36,240 nt of DNA, taken from assembly GCA_031265445.1 (NCBI GenBank), contig JAISCQ010000224.1:1-36240 (forward strand), written 5' to 3'. A program made the position numbers and the translations under genes. Within the stretch, counting starts at the first letter, position 1, and each line of letters begins with the position of its first letter. Below are positions 24,919-33,170 of the stretch, piece by piece. Source of the stretch: Bacteroidales bacterium. GTDB taxonomy: Bacteria > Bacteroidota > Bacteroidia > Bacteroidales > UBA4181. The notes under the pieces were generated by a model. That model saw only the letters and a list, made by a program, of their open reading frames with translations. It was not told the origin of the DNA and made no database searches.

Positions 24919-26160
24919 ATGCCGTCCGACAATAAACGCAAAATAGTCAACGACCCTGTTTACGGGTTTCTCAACATACCCTTCCCGATATTGTACGACT
25001 TGATGGAGCATCCTTATTTTCAGCGGTTGCGGCGCATCAGGCAACTCGGACTCACCAACCTCGTATATCCGGGAGCGAACCATACGCGGTTCCAGCATGC
25101 GCTTGGTGCAATGCACCTGATGGAGGAAGCCATCGCCACTTTGCGTTCCAAGGGTCTTGACATCTCTGGCGAAGAAGCCGAAGCCTCCCTGGTAGCCATT
25201 CTTCTGCACGACATTGGGCACGGTCCCTATTCGCACACGCTGGAGCGGACAGTGGTGACAGACGTGTCGCACGAGGCGCTTTCATTGCTTTTCATGCAGG
25301 AATTAAGCCGCGAATTTGGCGGACGGCTGGATATCGCCATCGAAATTTTCCGAAAGCAATACCCGAAAAAGTTTTTGTGCCAGCTGGTCTCGAGCCAGCT
25401 GGATATGGACAGGCTCGACTACCTGCGCCGCGATAGCTTTTTCACAGGCGTTACCGAGGGAATCATTGGCTCCGACCGCATCATCAAGATGCTTCATGTG
25501 GCAGGCGATGAGTTGGTGGTGGAAGCCAAGGGAATCTATTCCATTGAGAAATTCCTGCTGGCGCGACGGCTGATGTACTGGCAGGTATATCTTCACAAAA
25601 CGGTAATTGCTGCCGACCAGTTGCTGCTGAGTGTCCTTGGCCGCGCCAGACAGCTGATCCGTGCGGGCGAAGACCTTTTTGCAACACCCGGTCTCCGGTA
25701 TTTTCTCCGTGACTTTATTCCTGCACATTTGCAGCATGAGCCGCATGATATACTGGCGCGCTATGCCGCACTTGACGATGACGATGTTTCTATCGCTATC
25801 AAAATGTGGATGGGACACAACGACCCCGTATTGTCGCGTCTTGCATCCAACCTGGTCAACCGCCGTCTGTTTCGCATCGAAATACAAAGCGAACCGTTTG
25901 CCCGTGACCGGATCGAATCGCTCCGCCACAAAACGGCGGAGCTGTACCGGATCGGTGATGACCATGCCGGGTATTTCGTCCGTTCGGGCATACTCTCCAA
26001 CCACGCATACAACAACACCGACGCCGACGACAGCATCCTTGTCATGCACAGGGGACAGCCGGTAGACCTCACCGTGGCATCCGACCTCGAAAACCTTTTC
26101 GGGATGTCGAAAGTGGTGGAAAAATACTTTCTGTGCCATCCGAAAGAGTTGATGCCATGA
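24919..26160 (+). CDS. HD-superfamily phosphohydrolase (COG1078 type)
   Basis: Cytoplasmic metal-dependent phosphohydrolase of 413 residues, related to dNTP triphosphohydrolases such as YwfO. NDPVYGFLNIP and HPYFQRLRRIRQLG at the N-terminus are typical of COG1078 proteins. Metal-binding HD-domain residues are visible: His60 (TRFQHALG), His97-Asp98 (LLHDIGHGPYSH) and a later Asp in SSQLDMDRLDYL (about 159-169). The substrate is probably a nucleotide, but this is not settled by sequence. It is divergent from the plug-repeat gene and lies about 100 bp before the next HD-domain gene on the same strand, with which it may form a pair. Confidence 0.9.
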   Translation: MPSDNKRKIVNDPVYGFLNIPFPILYDLMEHPYFQRLRRIRQLGLTNLVYPGANHTRFQHALGAMHLMEEAIATLRSKGLDISGEEAEASLVAILLHDIGHGPYSHTLERTVVTDVSHEALSLLFMQELSREFGGRLDIAIEIFRKQYPKKFLCQLVSSQLDMDRLDYLRRDSFFTGVTEGIIGSDRIIKMLHVAGDELVVEAKGIYSIEKFLLARRLMYWQVYLHKTVIAADQLLLSVLGRARQLIRAGEDLFATPGLRYFLRDFIPAHLQHEPHDILARYAALDDDDVSIAIKMWMGHNDPVLSRLASNLVNRRLFRIEIQSEPFARDRIESLRHKTAELYRIGDDHAGYFVRSGILSNHAYNNTDADDSILVMHRGQPVDLTVASDLENLFGMSKVVEKYFLCHPKELMP

Positions 26161-26256
26161 TGCTGTCTCCCGGCAGAAAGGTTTTTGGCAAAAAGAATGA
26201 TTGATGTATCAATATTTTTTGTTTATTTTGCATATGATTATCATAAAGATGTCCTA

Positions 26257-28308
26257 ATGTCTCATATTTTGCTTTTTATACGTACGCACACATACGTGAT
26301 ATTGCTGTATATCATCAGCATTGTTATCGTATGCTTCCTCTTCCCCCGCGAAGGTAAATTTCCCTATGAGTTCCAGAAAGGTAAAATCTGGGGGCATGAT
26401 GAACTGTATGCACCGTTCGACATACCGATCCTTAAAACCCGGCAGGAACTGGATGTCGAAAAGGACAGTCTTCTCAAGATTTCTGTGATGTACTACAACG
26501 AACACTCCGAGGTAGCGGAACAGCAGAAAATACGTTTCGGCCAGACATTCGACGAACAGTGGGAAAAAAGCGGATGGCACGATAGCCGGAAAGCCAGGCT
26601 GTATCAACGTATCGTTGTATTACTCGATTCGGCGTATAGCCGGGGGATACTGCAGGCAGACGACGGGAACCGGAGCCTGTCGGAGCAGATCGTCATCATT
26701 AAAAACAATATTGCCGGCGAAGGCGACCGTGACGACATCCTCACCCCGAAGGCCGCCTACGAACTGGTGATGAGCAGTTTGGAAAAAGAAGACAGCGACG
26801 GGGAAATGCCGTTCATGAAAAGTCTGAATCTGAACAATTTCATCCAGCCCAACCTGACATTCAACGCCGATATTACCCGGAAGGTAAAAAACGAACAGAT
26901 CGGCAAACTGTCGTATACCAAAGGAGTAGTGCCGGCCAGCCGGAAAATCATTGCCCGCGGCGAAGTAGTCAACGACGAAAAATGGAACATATTAGTGTCG
27001 ATGCAGCACGAATTTGAAAACAGGGTGGGTGCATCCGGCAATTTCAAGCAGATACGGGCAGGACAGGCGATCATCGTGGTCTTCTGTTTCCTGCTGGTAT
27101 ACATTTATTTGATGAGCTTCCGTCCGGAGATCTTCCGGAATACCTTGCGGACTGCTTTCCTGTTGCTGATGATGGTGCTGTTCATCAGTCTTTCGTTCCT
27201 GGTTGTGCGCAAGGACTATTTCAGCCTGTACCTGTTGCCGTATGTATTGATCCCTGTGATTATCTGCACATTTTACGATGCGCGGACGGCCGGTTTTATG
27301 TACATGGTGACGCTCCTGCTGGTCGGCTTTATAGCTCCCAGCGGGTTCGAATTCGTATTCCTCAACTTTGTGGCAGGCATCGCAGGTATTATCAATGTCA
27401 AATCCATATACCGGCGCGGATCCCTGTTCAAATCGATCATTGTGGTCATCTTTGCCTATTGCGCGACATACTCGGCGATAGTGCTGATGCAGGGGATCAG
27501 CATCCGGCAGATTGAATGGATGAACTATCTGCGTTTCGCCATCAGCGGAGCTTTGATATTTGTAGCATATCCGTCGATCTTTATTTTCGAGAAAATCTTC
27601 GGGTTCATTTCCGATATCACCTTGATGGAACTGTCGGATACCAACCAGCCACTGTTGCGCAAACTGTCGGAAGTAGCGCCCGGCACCTTCCAGCACTCGC
27701 TACAGGTGGCCAACCTGGCCGAAGAAGTAATCCAAAAGATCGGGGGAAACCCGTTGCTCGTCCGTACCGGCGCTTTATACCACGACATCGGGAAAATCAA
27801 TCGTCCGGGTTATTTTATCGAAAACCAGGCGGGCCGCAACCCGCACGAGGAGTTGAGCCCCGAAAACAGCGCGCAGATCATCATCGAACACGTGTCGAAC
27901 GGTGTCGAGATTGCCCGCAAGAACCGTATCCCGCAACATGTCATTGACTTCATCCGTACGCATCACGGAACCACTACCGTACGTTTCTTTTACCACCTTC
28001 AACAAAAACAACAGACGGATAAGCATGTCGACCGTTCAAAATTCACCTATCCCGGCCCCGTCCCGTTCTCGAAAGAAATGGTGGTGCTGATGATGTGCGA
28101 TTCCATCGAAGCCGCCTCGCGCAGTTTGAAAGAGATAAACCACCGCAACATCAGCGATCTGGTGGATAATATCGTTAATTATCAGATATTGGAAGACCAG
28201 TATAATGACGCCAACATCACCTACCGTGAAATCAATACAACCAAGCATGTCATCAAGAACCGCCTGATGAATATCTATCATGTACGTATCGAATATCCTA
28301 AGACGTAA
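26257..28308 (+). CDS. 7TM-HD membrane phosphodiesterase, PgpH/YqfF-like
   Basis: Membrane protein of about 683 residues whose likely role is hydrolysis of cyclic di-AMP, as shown for the PgpH family. A first transmembrane helix (VILLYIISIVIVCFLF, about 12-28) is followed by an extracytoplasmic 7TMR-HDED domain (to about 265). A block of six or seven membrane helices (about 270-450) leads to a cytoplasmic HD domain with HSLQVANLAEE (near 479) and LYHDIGK (near 507), then RTHHGTTT. I prefer the ATG at 26257; in-frame starts at 26197 (ATG) and 26185 (TTG) would put an odd aromatic stretch before the first helix. An AT-rich TATTTTTTG/TATTTTG stretch just upstream resembles, but does not exactly fit, a -7 element. 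Confidence 0.9.
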   Translation: MSHILLFIRTHTYVILLYIISIVIVCFLFPREGKFPYEFQKGKIWGHDELYAPFDIPILKTRQELDVEKDSLLKISVMYYNEHSEVAEQQKIRFGQTFDEQWEKSGWHDSRKARLYQRIVVLLDSAYSRGILQADDGNRSLSEQIVIIKNNIAGEGDRDDILTPKAAYELVMSSLEKEDSDGEMPFMKSLNLNNFIQPNLTFNADITRKVKNEQIGKLSYTKGVVPASRKIIARGEVVNDEKWNILVSMQHEFENRVGASGNFKQIRAGQAIIVVFCFLLVYIYLMSFRPEIFRNTLRTAFLLLMMVLFISLSFLVVRKDYFSLYLLPYVLIPVIICTFYDARTAGFMYMVTLLLVGFIAPSGFEFVFLNFVAGIAGIINVKSIYRRGSLFKSIIVVIFAYCATYSAIVLMQGISIRQIEWMNYLRFAISGALIFVAYPSIFIFEKIFGFISDITLMELSDTNQPLLRKLSEVAPGTFQHSLQVANLAEEVIQKIGGNPLLVRTGALYHDIGKINRPGYFIENQAGRNPHEELSPENSAQIIIEHVSNGVEIARKNRIPQHVIDFIRTHHGTTTVRFFYHLQQKQQTDKHVDRSKFTYPGPVPFSKEMVVLMMCDSIEAASRSLKEINHRNISDLVDNIVNYQILEDQYNDANITYREINTTKHVIKNRLMNIYHVRIEYPKT

Positions 28309-28466
28309 CGATGACATCCGTACTCAAAGTGATATTTTGGGTCGAAAAAAGATGACGCACTGACGGTCTGCGACGAACTGAGATCGGCAGAATTTGATAT
28401 GTGCCGGACCTGAGCGAGTGTAGCAGCGAATGTTCCGGAAGTTTTGGGAAAAATGAATCGTCATTA

Positions 28467-28625
28467 CTCCAATCTCCTTGAGGTCTCGCTCCAGTCCTCA
28501 TGAGGTTTCACTCCAGTCCTCATGAGGTTTCACTCCAGTCCTCATGAGGTTTCACCCCAATTCTCATGAGGTTTCACCCCAATCCTCATGAGATCTCGCT
28601 CCAATCCTCATGAGGTTTCACCCCC
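28467..28625. repeat. 22-bp tandem repeat array with CCTCATGAGG palindromes
   Basis: Seven units of exactly 22 bp start at 28467, 28489, 28511, 28533, 28555, 28577 and 28599, with a partial eighth at 28621. A typical unit is CTCCAGTCCTCATGAGG followed by TTTCA; outer units are more degenerate. Most units contain the perfect palindrome CCTCATGAGG or a one-base variant. There is no spacer diversity. Confidence 0.9.
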
Positions 28626-28707
28626 GCGATCAACGGGCTACCGATATATCGTCCCCGTCAGGACTACCCCGTTGAGCGGCAACTTAATGAAGCGATTCCG
28701 GCAAAGC

Positions 28708-28857
28708 CAATTGCAAATTGCCTGATGTTCCGAGCCGAATTGCAAATTCGGCTCAACGGCGCTAACCTGCCGTTTGTCGGGAAATGCGCCCAATTTTTCT
28801 ACCCCGTCTTGTGGCGCCGGAATGCGTCCAATTTGGATAACCGAATTGCAAATTCGG
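28708..28857. repeat. Three hairpins with the shared core AATTGCAAATT
   Basis: Inverted repeats with a GCA loop lie at 28708-28720 (arms CAATT/AATTG), 28732-28754 (arms GAGCCGAATT/AATTCGGCTC) and 28841-28857 (arms CCGAATT/AATTCGG). The last two also share the following GCTCAACGGCG, giving a 27-bp direct repeat 106 bp apart. They look like REP-type intergenic elements. Confidence 0.75.
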
Positions 28858-28901
28858 CTCAACGGCGAATGTTCTGGAAGTTTTGGGAAAAATGAATAAA
28901 A

Positions 28902-28933
28902 ATACCCCGCAGATTTTGAAGTCTGCGGGGTAT
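28902..28933 (-). terminator. Rho-independent terminator of rhaA
   Basis: A perfect 12-bp inverted repeat (ATACCCCGCAGA at 28902-28913, TCTGCGGGGTAT at 28922-28933) with an 8-base loop. On the minus strand it is followed by a T-rich run (ATTTTTATTCATTTTTC). It lies about 30 bp after the rhaA stop codon, with the GTAT microsatellite between. Confidence 0.8.
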
Positions 28934-28936
28934 CCG

Positions 28937-28964
28937 GTATGTATGTATGTATGTATGTATGTAT
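28937..28964. repeat. Tetranucleotide microsatellite (GTAT)7
   Basis: Seven perfect GTAT copies sit directly against the rhaA stop codon (28967-28965 on the minus strand) and before its terminator. Such tracts change length by slippage; here a change would alter only the 3' untranslated region. Confidence 0.9.
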
Positions 28965-30221
28965 TTAACGTTTGCTCAATACGTCTTTTTCGTATTTGGC
29001 GATGTCTTCGATACATTCCAAGCCGGAAGGAACATTGCTGGTGAGGCAGAAATAATCCCAAACGGCTGTCCATGGCAGTATTTTACATTCTTCCAACAAT
29101 GCCAGGCGTTCGAACCAGCGTCCGGAGTCTTCGTATTCGCGGAGCTTTTTCAACGGTTCGAGCAGAGCGAACAGGAATGCTTTTTGTGCAGCGCGTGCAC
29201 CGATCACATAAGCGCCGATACGGTTGATGGAGGCGTCGAAATAGTCGAGGCCGACGTGTACGCGGTTCAGGACATCCATACGTACGATTTCCTGTGCAAA
29301 GTTAAGCAGGTCGTCGTTTACGATCACCACGTGGTCGCTATCCCAGCGTATGCCACGGCTGACGTGGAACATCAGTTCGTCGGAGAACAGCAGCAGCGAC
29401 GATATCTTGTCGGATACCGATTCGGTGGGATGGAAGTGGCCCATATCAAGCGTAATCATTTGCTTGCGCGAAATGCCATAACCCATATAAAATTCGTGCG
29501 ATCCTACTACGTACGATTCGCTGCCGATACCGAAAAGCTTACATTCGATACAGTCTTTCATATTGGTATAGTTCTTTTCGAAGATCCTGTCCAGCGAATC
29601 GCGCAGGTTCTTGCGGTAAGCGTAACGGTCGACCGTGATATCCTTCGAACCGTCGGGCGCCCAGATGTTGTGGATACAGTCCGAGCCGAGTTCTTTACCC
29701 ATGTGTTCGCTGATGCGGCGGCAACGGTCTACATGCTCGATCCAGAAGTCGCGGATGGCTTTGTCCTTGTGCGAGAGGGTAAACCCGTCGGCCGATTTGC
29801 TGTGCGAGAACAGGGTACAGTTGAAGTCGAGTTTCAGGTTGCTGGCTTTTGCCCAGTCGATCCAACTCTGAAAATGTGCCGGCTCAATCTGGTCCCGGTC
29901 GACGTACTTCCCGTCGAAATCGCCGTAGATGGCATGCAGGTTTACACGGTGCTTGCCTGCGAGTAACGATACGGCTTTGGACAGGTCGGCTTTTACTTCT
30001 TCGATGGTACGCGCACGTCCCGGGAAATTTCCCGTAGCGGCAATGCCGCCCGACAAGCCGCCTTCGGGGTTCTCAAAACCAAGTACATCATCTGTTTGCC
30101 AGCAATGCAGACTTAATGAGATACCAGCCAGCCGGTTTAACACTTGTTCGGTATCAACGCCCAACGCGGCGTATTGTTCCTTTGCAGCTTCGTAAGCCGC
30201 TTTCACTAATGATTCTTTCAT
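28965..30221 (-). CDS. rhaA: L-rhamnose isomerase
   Basis: Converts L-rhamnose to L-rhamnulose in the cytoplasm (EC 5.3.1.14), the first step of the phosphorylating rhamnose pathway. The 418-residue length and the whole sequence match RhaA: VNLHAIYGDFDGKYVDRDQIEPAHFQSWIDWA, SCTLFSH-like NCTLFSHSKSADGFTLSH, KLFGIGSESYVVGSHEFYMGYG, and the metal-site segment LDMGHFHPTESVSDKISSLL with RWDSDHVV. It follows rhaT on the same strand after 132 bp with no recognisable promoter in the gap, so the two are probably co-transcribed. Rhamnulokinase and rhamnulose-1-phosphate aldolase genes are not in the window and must lie elsewhere if this route is complete. Confidence 0.97.
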   Translation of the reverse strand: MKESLVKAAYEAAKEQYAALGVDTEQVLNRLAGISLSLHCWQTDDVLGFENPEGGLSGGIAATGNFPGRARTIEEVKADLSKAVSLLAGKHRVNLHAIYGDFDGKYVDRDQIEPAHFQSWIDWAKASNLKLDFNCTLFSHSKSADGFTLSHKDKAIRDFWIEHVDRCRRISEHMGKELGSDCIHNIWAPDGSKDITVDRYAYRKNLRDSLDRIFEKNYTNMKDCIECKLFGIGSESYVVGSHEFYMGYGISRKQMITLDMGHFHPTESVSDKISSLLLFSDELMFHVSRGIRWDSDHVVIVNDDLLNFAQEIVRMDVLNRVHVGLDYFDASINRIGAYVIGARAAQKAFLFALLEPLKKLREYEDSGRWFERLALLEECKILPWTAVWDYFCLTSNVPSGLECIEDIAKYEKDVLSKR

Positions 30222-30236
30222 GATTTAAAAATTAAG

Positions 30237-30282
30237 CCTTCCCCGACCCTTCTCCCAAATGGGGAAGGAGCGTACTGTACGC
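30237..30282. other. Inverted repeats in the rhaT-rhaA gap
   Basis: An 8-bp inverted repeat (CCTTCCCC at 30237-30244, GGGGAAGG at 30261-30268) is followed by the near-perfect dyad GCGTACTGTACGC at 30270-30282. On the minus strand they lie just upstream of the rhaA start. They could form a processing hairpin or be a small intergenic repeat; no promoter pattern accompanies them. Confidence 0.4.
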
Positions 30283-30353
30283 CGGTTGCGGGGAATAAAT
30301 ACTATGATGATATATTAACAATATTTACAAAAACTTTTTTGCGTCCAATTCTC

Positions 30354-31388
30354 CTATTGTTGGCTGATGCCGGTAAAAATGATGGACAGGATGAGAACAA
30401 GAAGCCCTGTTACCAGAAAGGTAACGGATTTTTTTCCTGCTCCTTTCCATTCTTTAAGTATGATACCCCAGACATTGCTGAACAATACATTGAGGGACAT
30501 CAGGATACTCCACGAGAATGCCAGCATGACACTGCCTTTATCGAAGAAACTTTCACCCACACTTTTTCCAAAAAATTGAGAATACCACAATACTCCTGCC
30601 AATGCACAGAATAATAAATTGTTGATGAATACGCTTCCCGACACGGAAAAATACTGTCCGCCTGTCTTGTTCCTGAAATTTTCGAAGATGCAGTAAACCG
30701 CATTTACCAGAAAACCGCCTATTGTAACCAGTAATGTAGCAGGGAGACCAACATACAATTCGGGAATATTCATGGTTTCCATGTGTTCTTTTACGCCCGA
30801 TTCGAGTCCGAGGTTGAAGCAGGCGCTCATCACGCCGGCGAGCAGCGCGATCAGCAATCCTTTTTTCAGGGCGAAGTCTTTAACCGCCTTACGTTTTTCT
30901 TCCTCCGACATGTTTTCCGATTTCAGCGCTCCGGCATACCCGATGACGGCAATACCCGCAATCGCTATGGATACAGCGATTAGCAATATGAGTCCTTTCC
31001 CTTCGAATAGATTTTCCCCGGCGATGATGGCCGGTATTAACGTTCCGAAAGCCGAACATGTACCTAATGCGATGGATTGTCCCATGGCAACGCCGAGATA
31101 ACGCATGCTTAAACCAAAGGTCAATCCGCCTACGCCCCACAACATTCCAAAACCTATCGTTTTATAGACTGCAGGAGCGCCTGCCGACCCGATAATCCCG
31201 AATAACGAATGTCCTTCGGGAACAGCCAGCAATGCGCCTAAATACGGGAACAGCAGCCATGCAAAAATTCCCTGTACCAGCCAGAAACATTCCCATGACC
31301 AATCCTTCACCTTCTTGATGGGAACGTACGAACTTGACTGTCCGATACTCCCGATCGCAATAATCAACAAACCCAGAATAGTATTCAT
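30354..31388 (-). CDS. rhaT: L-rhamnose:H+ symporter
   Basis: Inner-membrane L-rhamnose uptake protein of the RhaT family (DMT superfamily) with about ten transmembrane helices in 344 residues. The N-terminus MNTILGLLIIAIGSIGQSSSYVPIKKVKDWSWE and the motifs GLTFGLSMRYLGVAMGQSIALGTCSAFGTLIP and CFNLGLESG are characteristic. I use the ATG at 31388; an in-frame ATG at 31466 would add 26 residues that do not resemble the family. It precedes rhaA. A 16-bp palindrome lies 17 bp upstream of this start. Its presence beside rhaA gives the cell a rhamnose-specific importer separate from the FucP-type permease in the glycosidase cluster. Confidence 0.95.
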   Translation of the reverse strand: MNTILGLLIIAIGSIGQSSSYVPIKKVKDWSWECFWLVQGIFAWLLFPYLGALLAVPEGHSLFGIIGSAGAPAVYKTIGFGMLWGVGGLTFGLSMRYLGVAMGQSIALGTCSAFGTLIPAIIAGENLFEGKGLILLIAVSIAIAGIAVIGYAGALKSENMSEEEKRKAVKDFALKKGLLIALLAGVMSACFNLGLESGVKEHMETMNIPELYVGLPATLLVTIGGFLVNAVYCIFENFRNKTGGQYFSVSGSVFINNLLFCALAGVLWYSQFFGKSVGESFFDKGSVMLAFSWSILMSLNVLFSNVWGIILKEWKGAGKKSVTFLVTGLLVLILSIIFTGISQQ

Positions 31389-31404
31389 GCAGATATGATT
31401 TAAT

Positions 31405-31420
31405 TGTTTGATTTCAAACA
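31405..31420. promoter_or_regulatory. Candidate operator upstream of rhaT
   Basis: TGTTTGA-TT-TCAAACA is a 16-bp palindrome with perfect 7-bp arms, 17 bp before the rhaT start. It is a plausible site for a rhamnose-responsive regulator, although no regulator gene adjoins it. No TAnnTTTG element in the right orientation was found nearby. Confidence 0.3.
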
Positions 31421-31548
31421 CGACAAAGGAAAGGAAAATAATGCAAACATGTGCAGCGGCGAACATAAAAATTTACGCAACCGATTGCGAAATAAAAACC
31501 GGAAATGCAGTTTTCGGATTGTAACCGGATGATATGCTTATTTAAATA

Positions 31549-31579
31549 TTCGACTTTTGGCTGAAAACTCTTATTTTTG
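31549..31579 (+). promoter_or_regulatory. Probable promoter of the DUF58 gene
   Basis: TATTTTTG at 31572-31579 fits the TAnnTTTG -7 element exactly. A three-of-four match to TTTG (TTCG, 31549-31552) lies 19 bp upstream. Transcription would start near 31586, about 46 bases before the ATG at 31632. Confidence 0.45.
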
Positions 31580-31631
31580 CCGGCAGGTAAACTAATTTGT
31601 GATGTATACTTATTTTTAATCATATCACTGA

Positions 31632-32966
31632 ATGAAATTAAAAGTCAAATCGCTGTACCTGACCCGACGGTTTTTCGTGTCCGCGGGCGTATGGGTATTG
31701 TTGTTCATCGCAGCATACATATTGCCGGCATTGTTGTTGGCCGTGCAATTTGGTTTTTTTACGTGGCTGGTCGTTGTGCTGGTCGACTTGCTGATCCTGT
31801 ATAGCCGCAGGAACGGCATTTATGCGGTGCGCAGCGTTGCCGAACGGTTATCGAACGGAAGCGATAATGAGGTTTTCCTGCATATCGAGAATCGTTATCC
31901 TCTTGCGGTTGATGTCGAAGCAATCGACGAAATCCCGTTTCAGTTCCAGAAAAGGGATGTGTCGTTTCGCGAACGGTTGGAGCCGGCACAGACAAAGGTG
32001 ATTCGTTACCTGTTGCGTCCCGTGAAGCGTGGCGAATACACTTTCGGACGCATCCATGTCTTTGTTACCGATGCGTTGGGGTTTATTTCGCGGCGCTATA
32101 CATTCGGCAAGGAACAGGTGACGCCGGTGTACCCGTCGTACATCGAAATGCGCAAATACGAACTGATGGCTATCTCCAACCGGTTGACCGAATACGGCAT
32201 CAAGCGTATCCGCAAGATCGGCCATAGCTCGGAGTTCGAACACATACGTCCCTATATGGAAGGCGACGACCCGCGCACGGTTAATGCAAGGGCGACTGCG
32301 CGCCGCACGGAGTTGATGGTGAATAACTATCGGGATGAAAAATCACAGCAGGTCTATTGCCTGATCGATAAGGGACGAACCATGCAGATGCCTTTCGAAG
32401 GGTTGAGCCTGCTCGATTACGCCATCAACACATCGCTGGTGATCTCCAATATCGCCCTGATCAGGGAAGATAAAGCCGGTCTGATCACTTTTTCAAACAG
32501 GATCAGCAACATCCTGCCGGCCGAACGCCGTCGTACGCACATCCACAAAATACTTGATACGCTCTACAATCAGAGGACCCTGTATCGCGAAAGCGATTTC
32601 GAAATGCTTTATGCTGCCATTTGCCGCCGCATCACGCAACGCAGCCTCCTGGTGCTCTATACCAATTTCGAGACCATACAGGCCATGCGCCGCCAGTTGC
32701 CCTTCCTGAAACGCTTGGCGGCGAAACACCTGGTATTGGCAGTGATTTTCGAAAATACCGAGCTGAAAAAACTTACCGATAGACGACCGTCCGACTTGGA
32801 AGAAATTTATACCAAAGCAGTTGCCGAACAGTTTGCCTGCAACAAAAAAATCATGTCGCGCGAATTGAACCGGCACGGTATTTATACCGTACTGACGCGT
32901 CCCGCCGACCTTACAGTCAACACAATTAACCAATATCTCGAATTTAAGGCAAGGGGAATGATCTGA
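31632..32966 (+). CDS. DUF58 domain protein with N-terminal membrane anchor
   Basis: Membrane-anchored protein of 444 residues of the DUF58 family, often encoded near MoxR-type ATPases. Two hydrophobic helices occupy about 13-33 and 37-57. The DUF58 core is clear: GHSSEFEHIRPYMEGDDPRTVNARATARR, then the vWA-like start VYCLIDKGRTM. The second half (about 240-440) has the alternating beta-alpha pattern of a vWA domain. No MoxR ATPase or vWA partner gene lies adjacent, unlike many homologues, so this is a stand-alone copy. It is divergent from rhaT. The function is unknown; cell-envelope stress or assembly roles have been proposed for the family. Confidence 0.88.
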   Translation: MKLKVKSLYLTRRFFVSAGVWVLLFIAAYILPALLLAVQFGFFTWLVVVLVDLLILYSRRNGIYAVRSVAERLSNGSDNEVFLHIENRYPLAVDVEAIDEIPFQFQKRDVSFRERLEPAQTKVIRYLLRPVKRGEYTFGRIHVFVTDALGFISRRYTFGKEQVTPVYPSYIEMRKYELMAISNRLTEYGIKRIRKIGHSSEFEHIRPYMEGDDPRTVNARATARRTELMVNNYRDEKSQQVYCLIDKGRTMQMPFEGLSLLDYAINTSLVISNIALIREDKAGLITFSNRISNILPAERRRTHIHKILDTLYNQRTLYRESDFEMLYAAICRRITQRSLLVLYTNFETIQAMRRQLPFLKRLAAKHLVLAVIFENTELKKLTDRRPSDLEEIYTKAVAEQFACNKKIMSRELNRHGIYTVLTRPADLTVNTINQYLEFKARGMI

Positions 32967-33170
32967 TGATTCCCGTCGGGTCAGGAGATCGGTTCGGACT
33001 GCTGTCAAATTGTCCGGGCACACCTGCCTTACGATGACATAGTTACAGTAGCGAAAGATTCTTTATCGGACATAATGCCATTCATGCCGACAAAATTTCT
33101 TTTTGGCAGATTTTTTGTGAGACAGGGTGTTATTGAATAAGTAAAATTGAATCCTAAAAATATTATACGT

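Larger units (their letters stand above)
28426..28897. repeat. 33-bp direct repeats bracketing the palindrome block
   Basis: A 33-bp segment starting GCGAATGTTC and ending AAAAATGAAT occurs at 28426-28458 and again at 28865-28897 with one mismatch (C against T at its eleventh base). The pair encloses the 22-bp array and the AATTGCAAATT hairpins. Confidence 0.85.
28309..28964. other. Gene-free, repeat-rich intergenic region
   Basis: No convincing coding region lies in these 656 bp between the PgpH-like gene and rhaA. The stretch holds a 22-bp tandem array (28467-28620), a hairpin with TCAACGGG / CCCGTTGA arms (28630-28675), three hairpins sharing the core AATTGCAAATT, a 33-bp segment duplicated at 28426 and 28865, the rhaA terminator and a GTAT microsatellite. 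Short minus-strand reading frames here are translations of the repeats. Confidence 0.8.

Noticed and set aside
25303-26139. Long minus-strand reading frame (278 codons) within the HD-domain gene
   Set aside because: It is antisense to a gene with intact HD motifs, and its composition is that of a codon shadow.
28762-29073. Small minus-strand frame (103 codons) with AVEPNLQFG-like peptides
   Set aside because: It runs through hairpin repeats, the terminator and the GTAT microsatellite, so it is repeat translation rather than a gene.
28947-29966. Long plus-strand reading frame (339 codons) opposite rhaA
   Set aside because: It lies wholly antisense to an unmistakable L-rhamnose isomerase gene and shows no recognisable domain.
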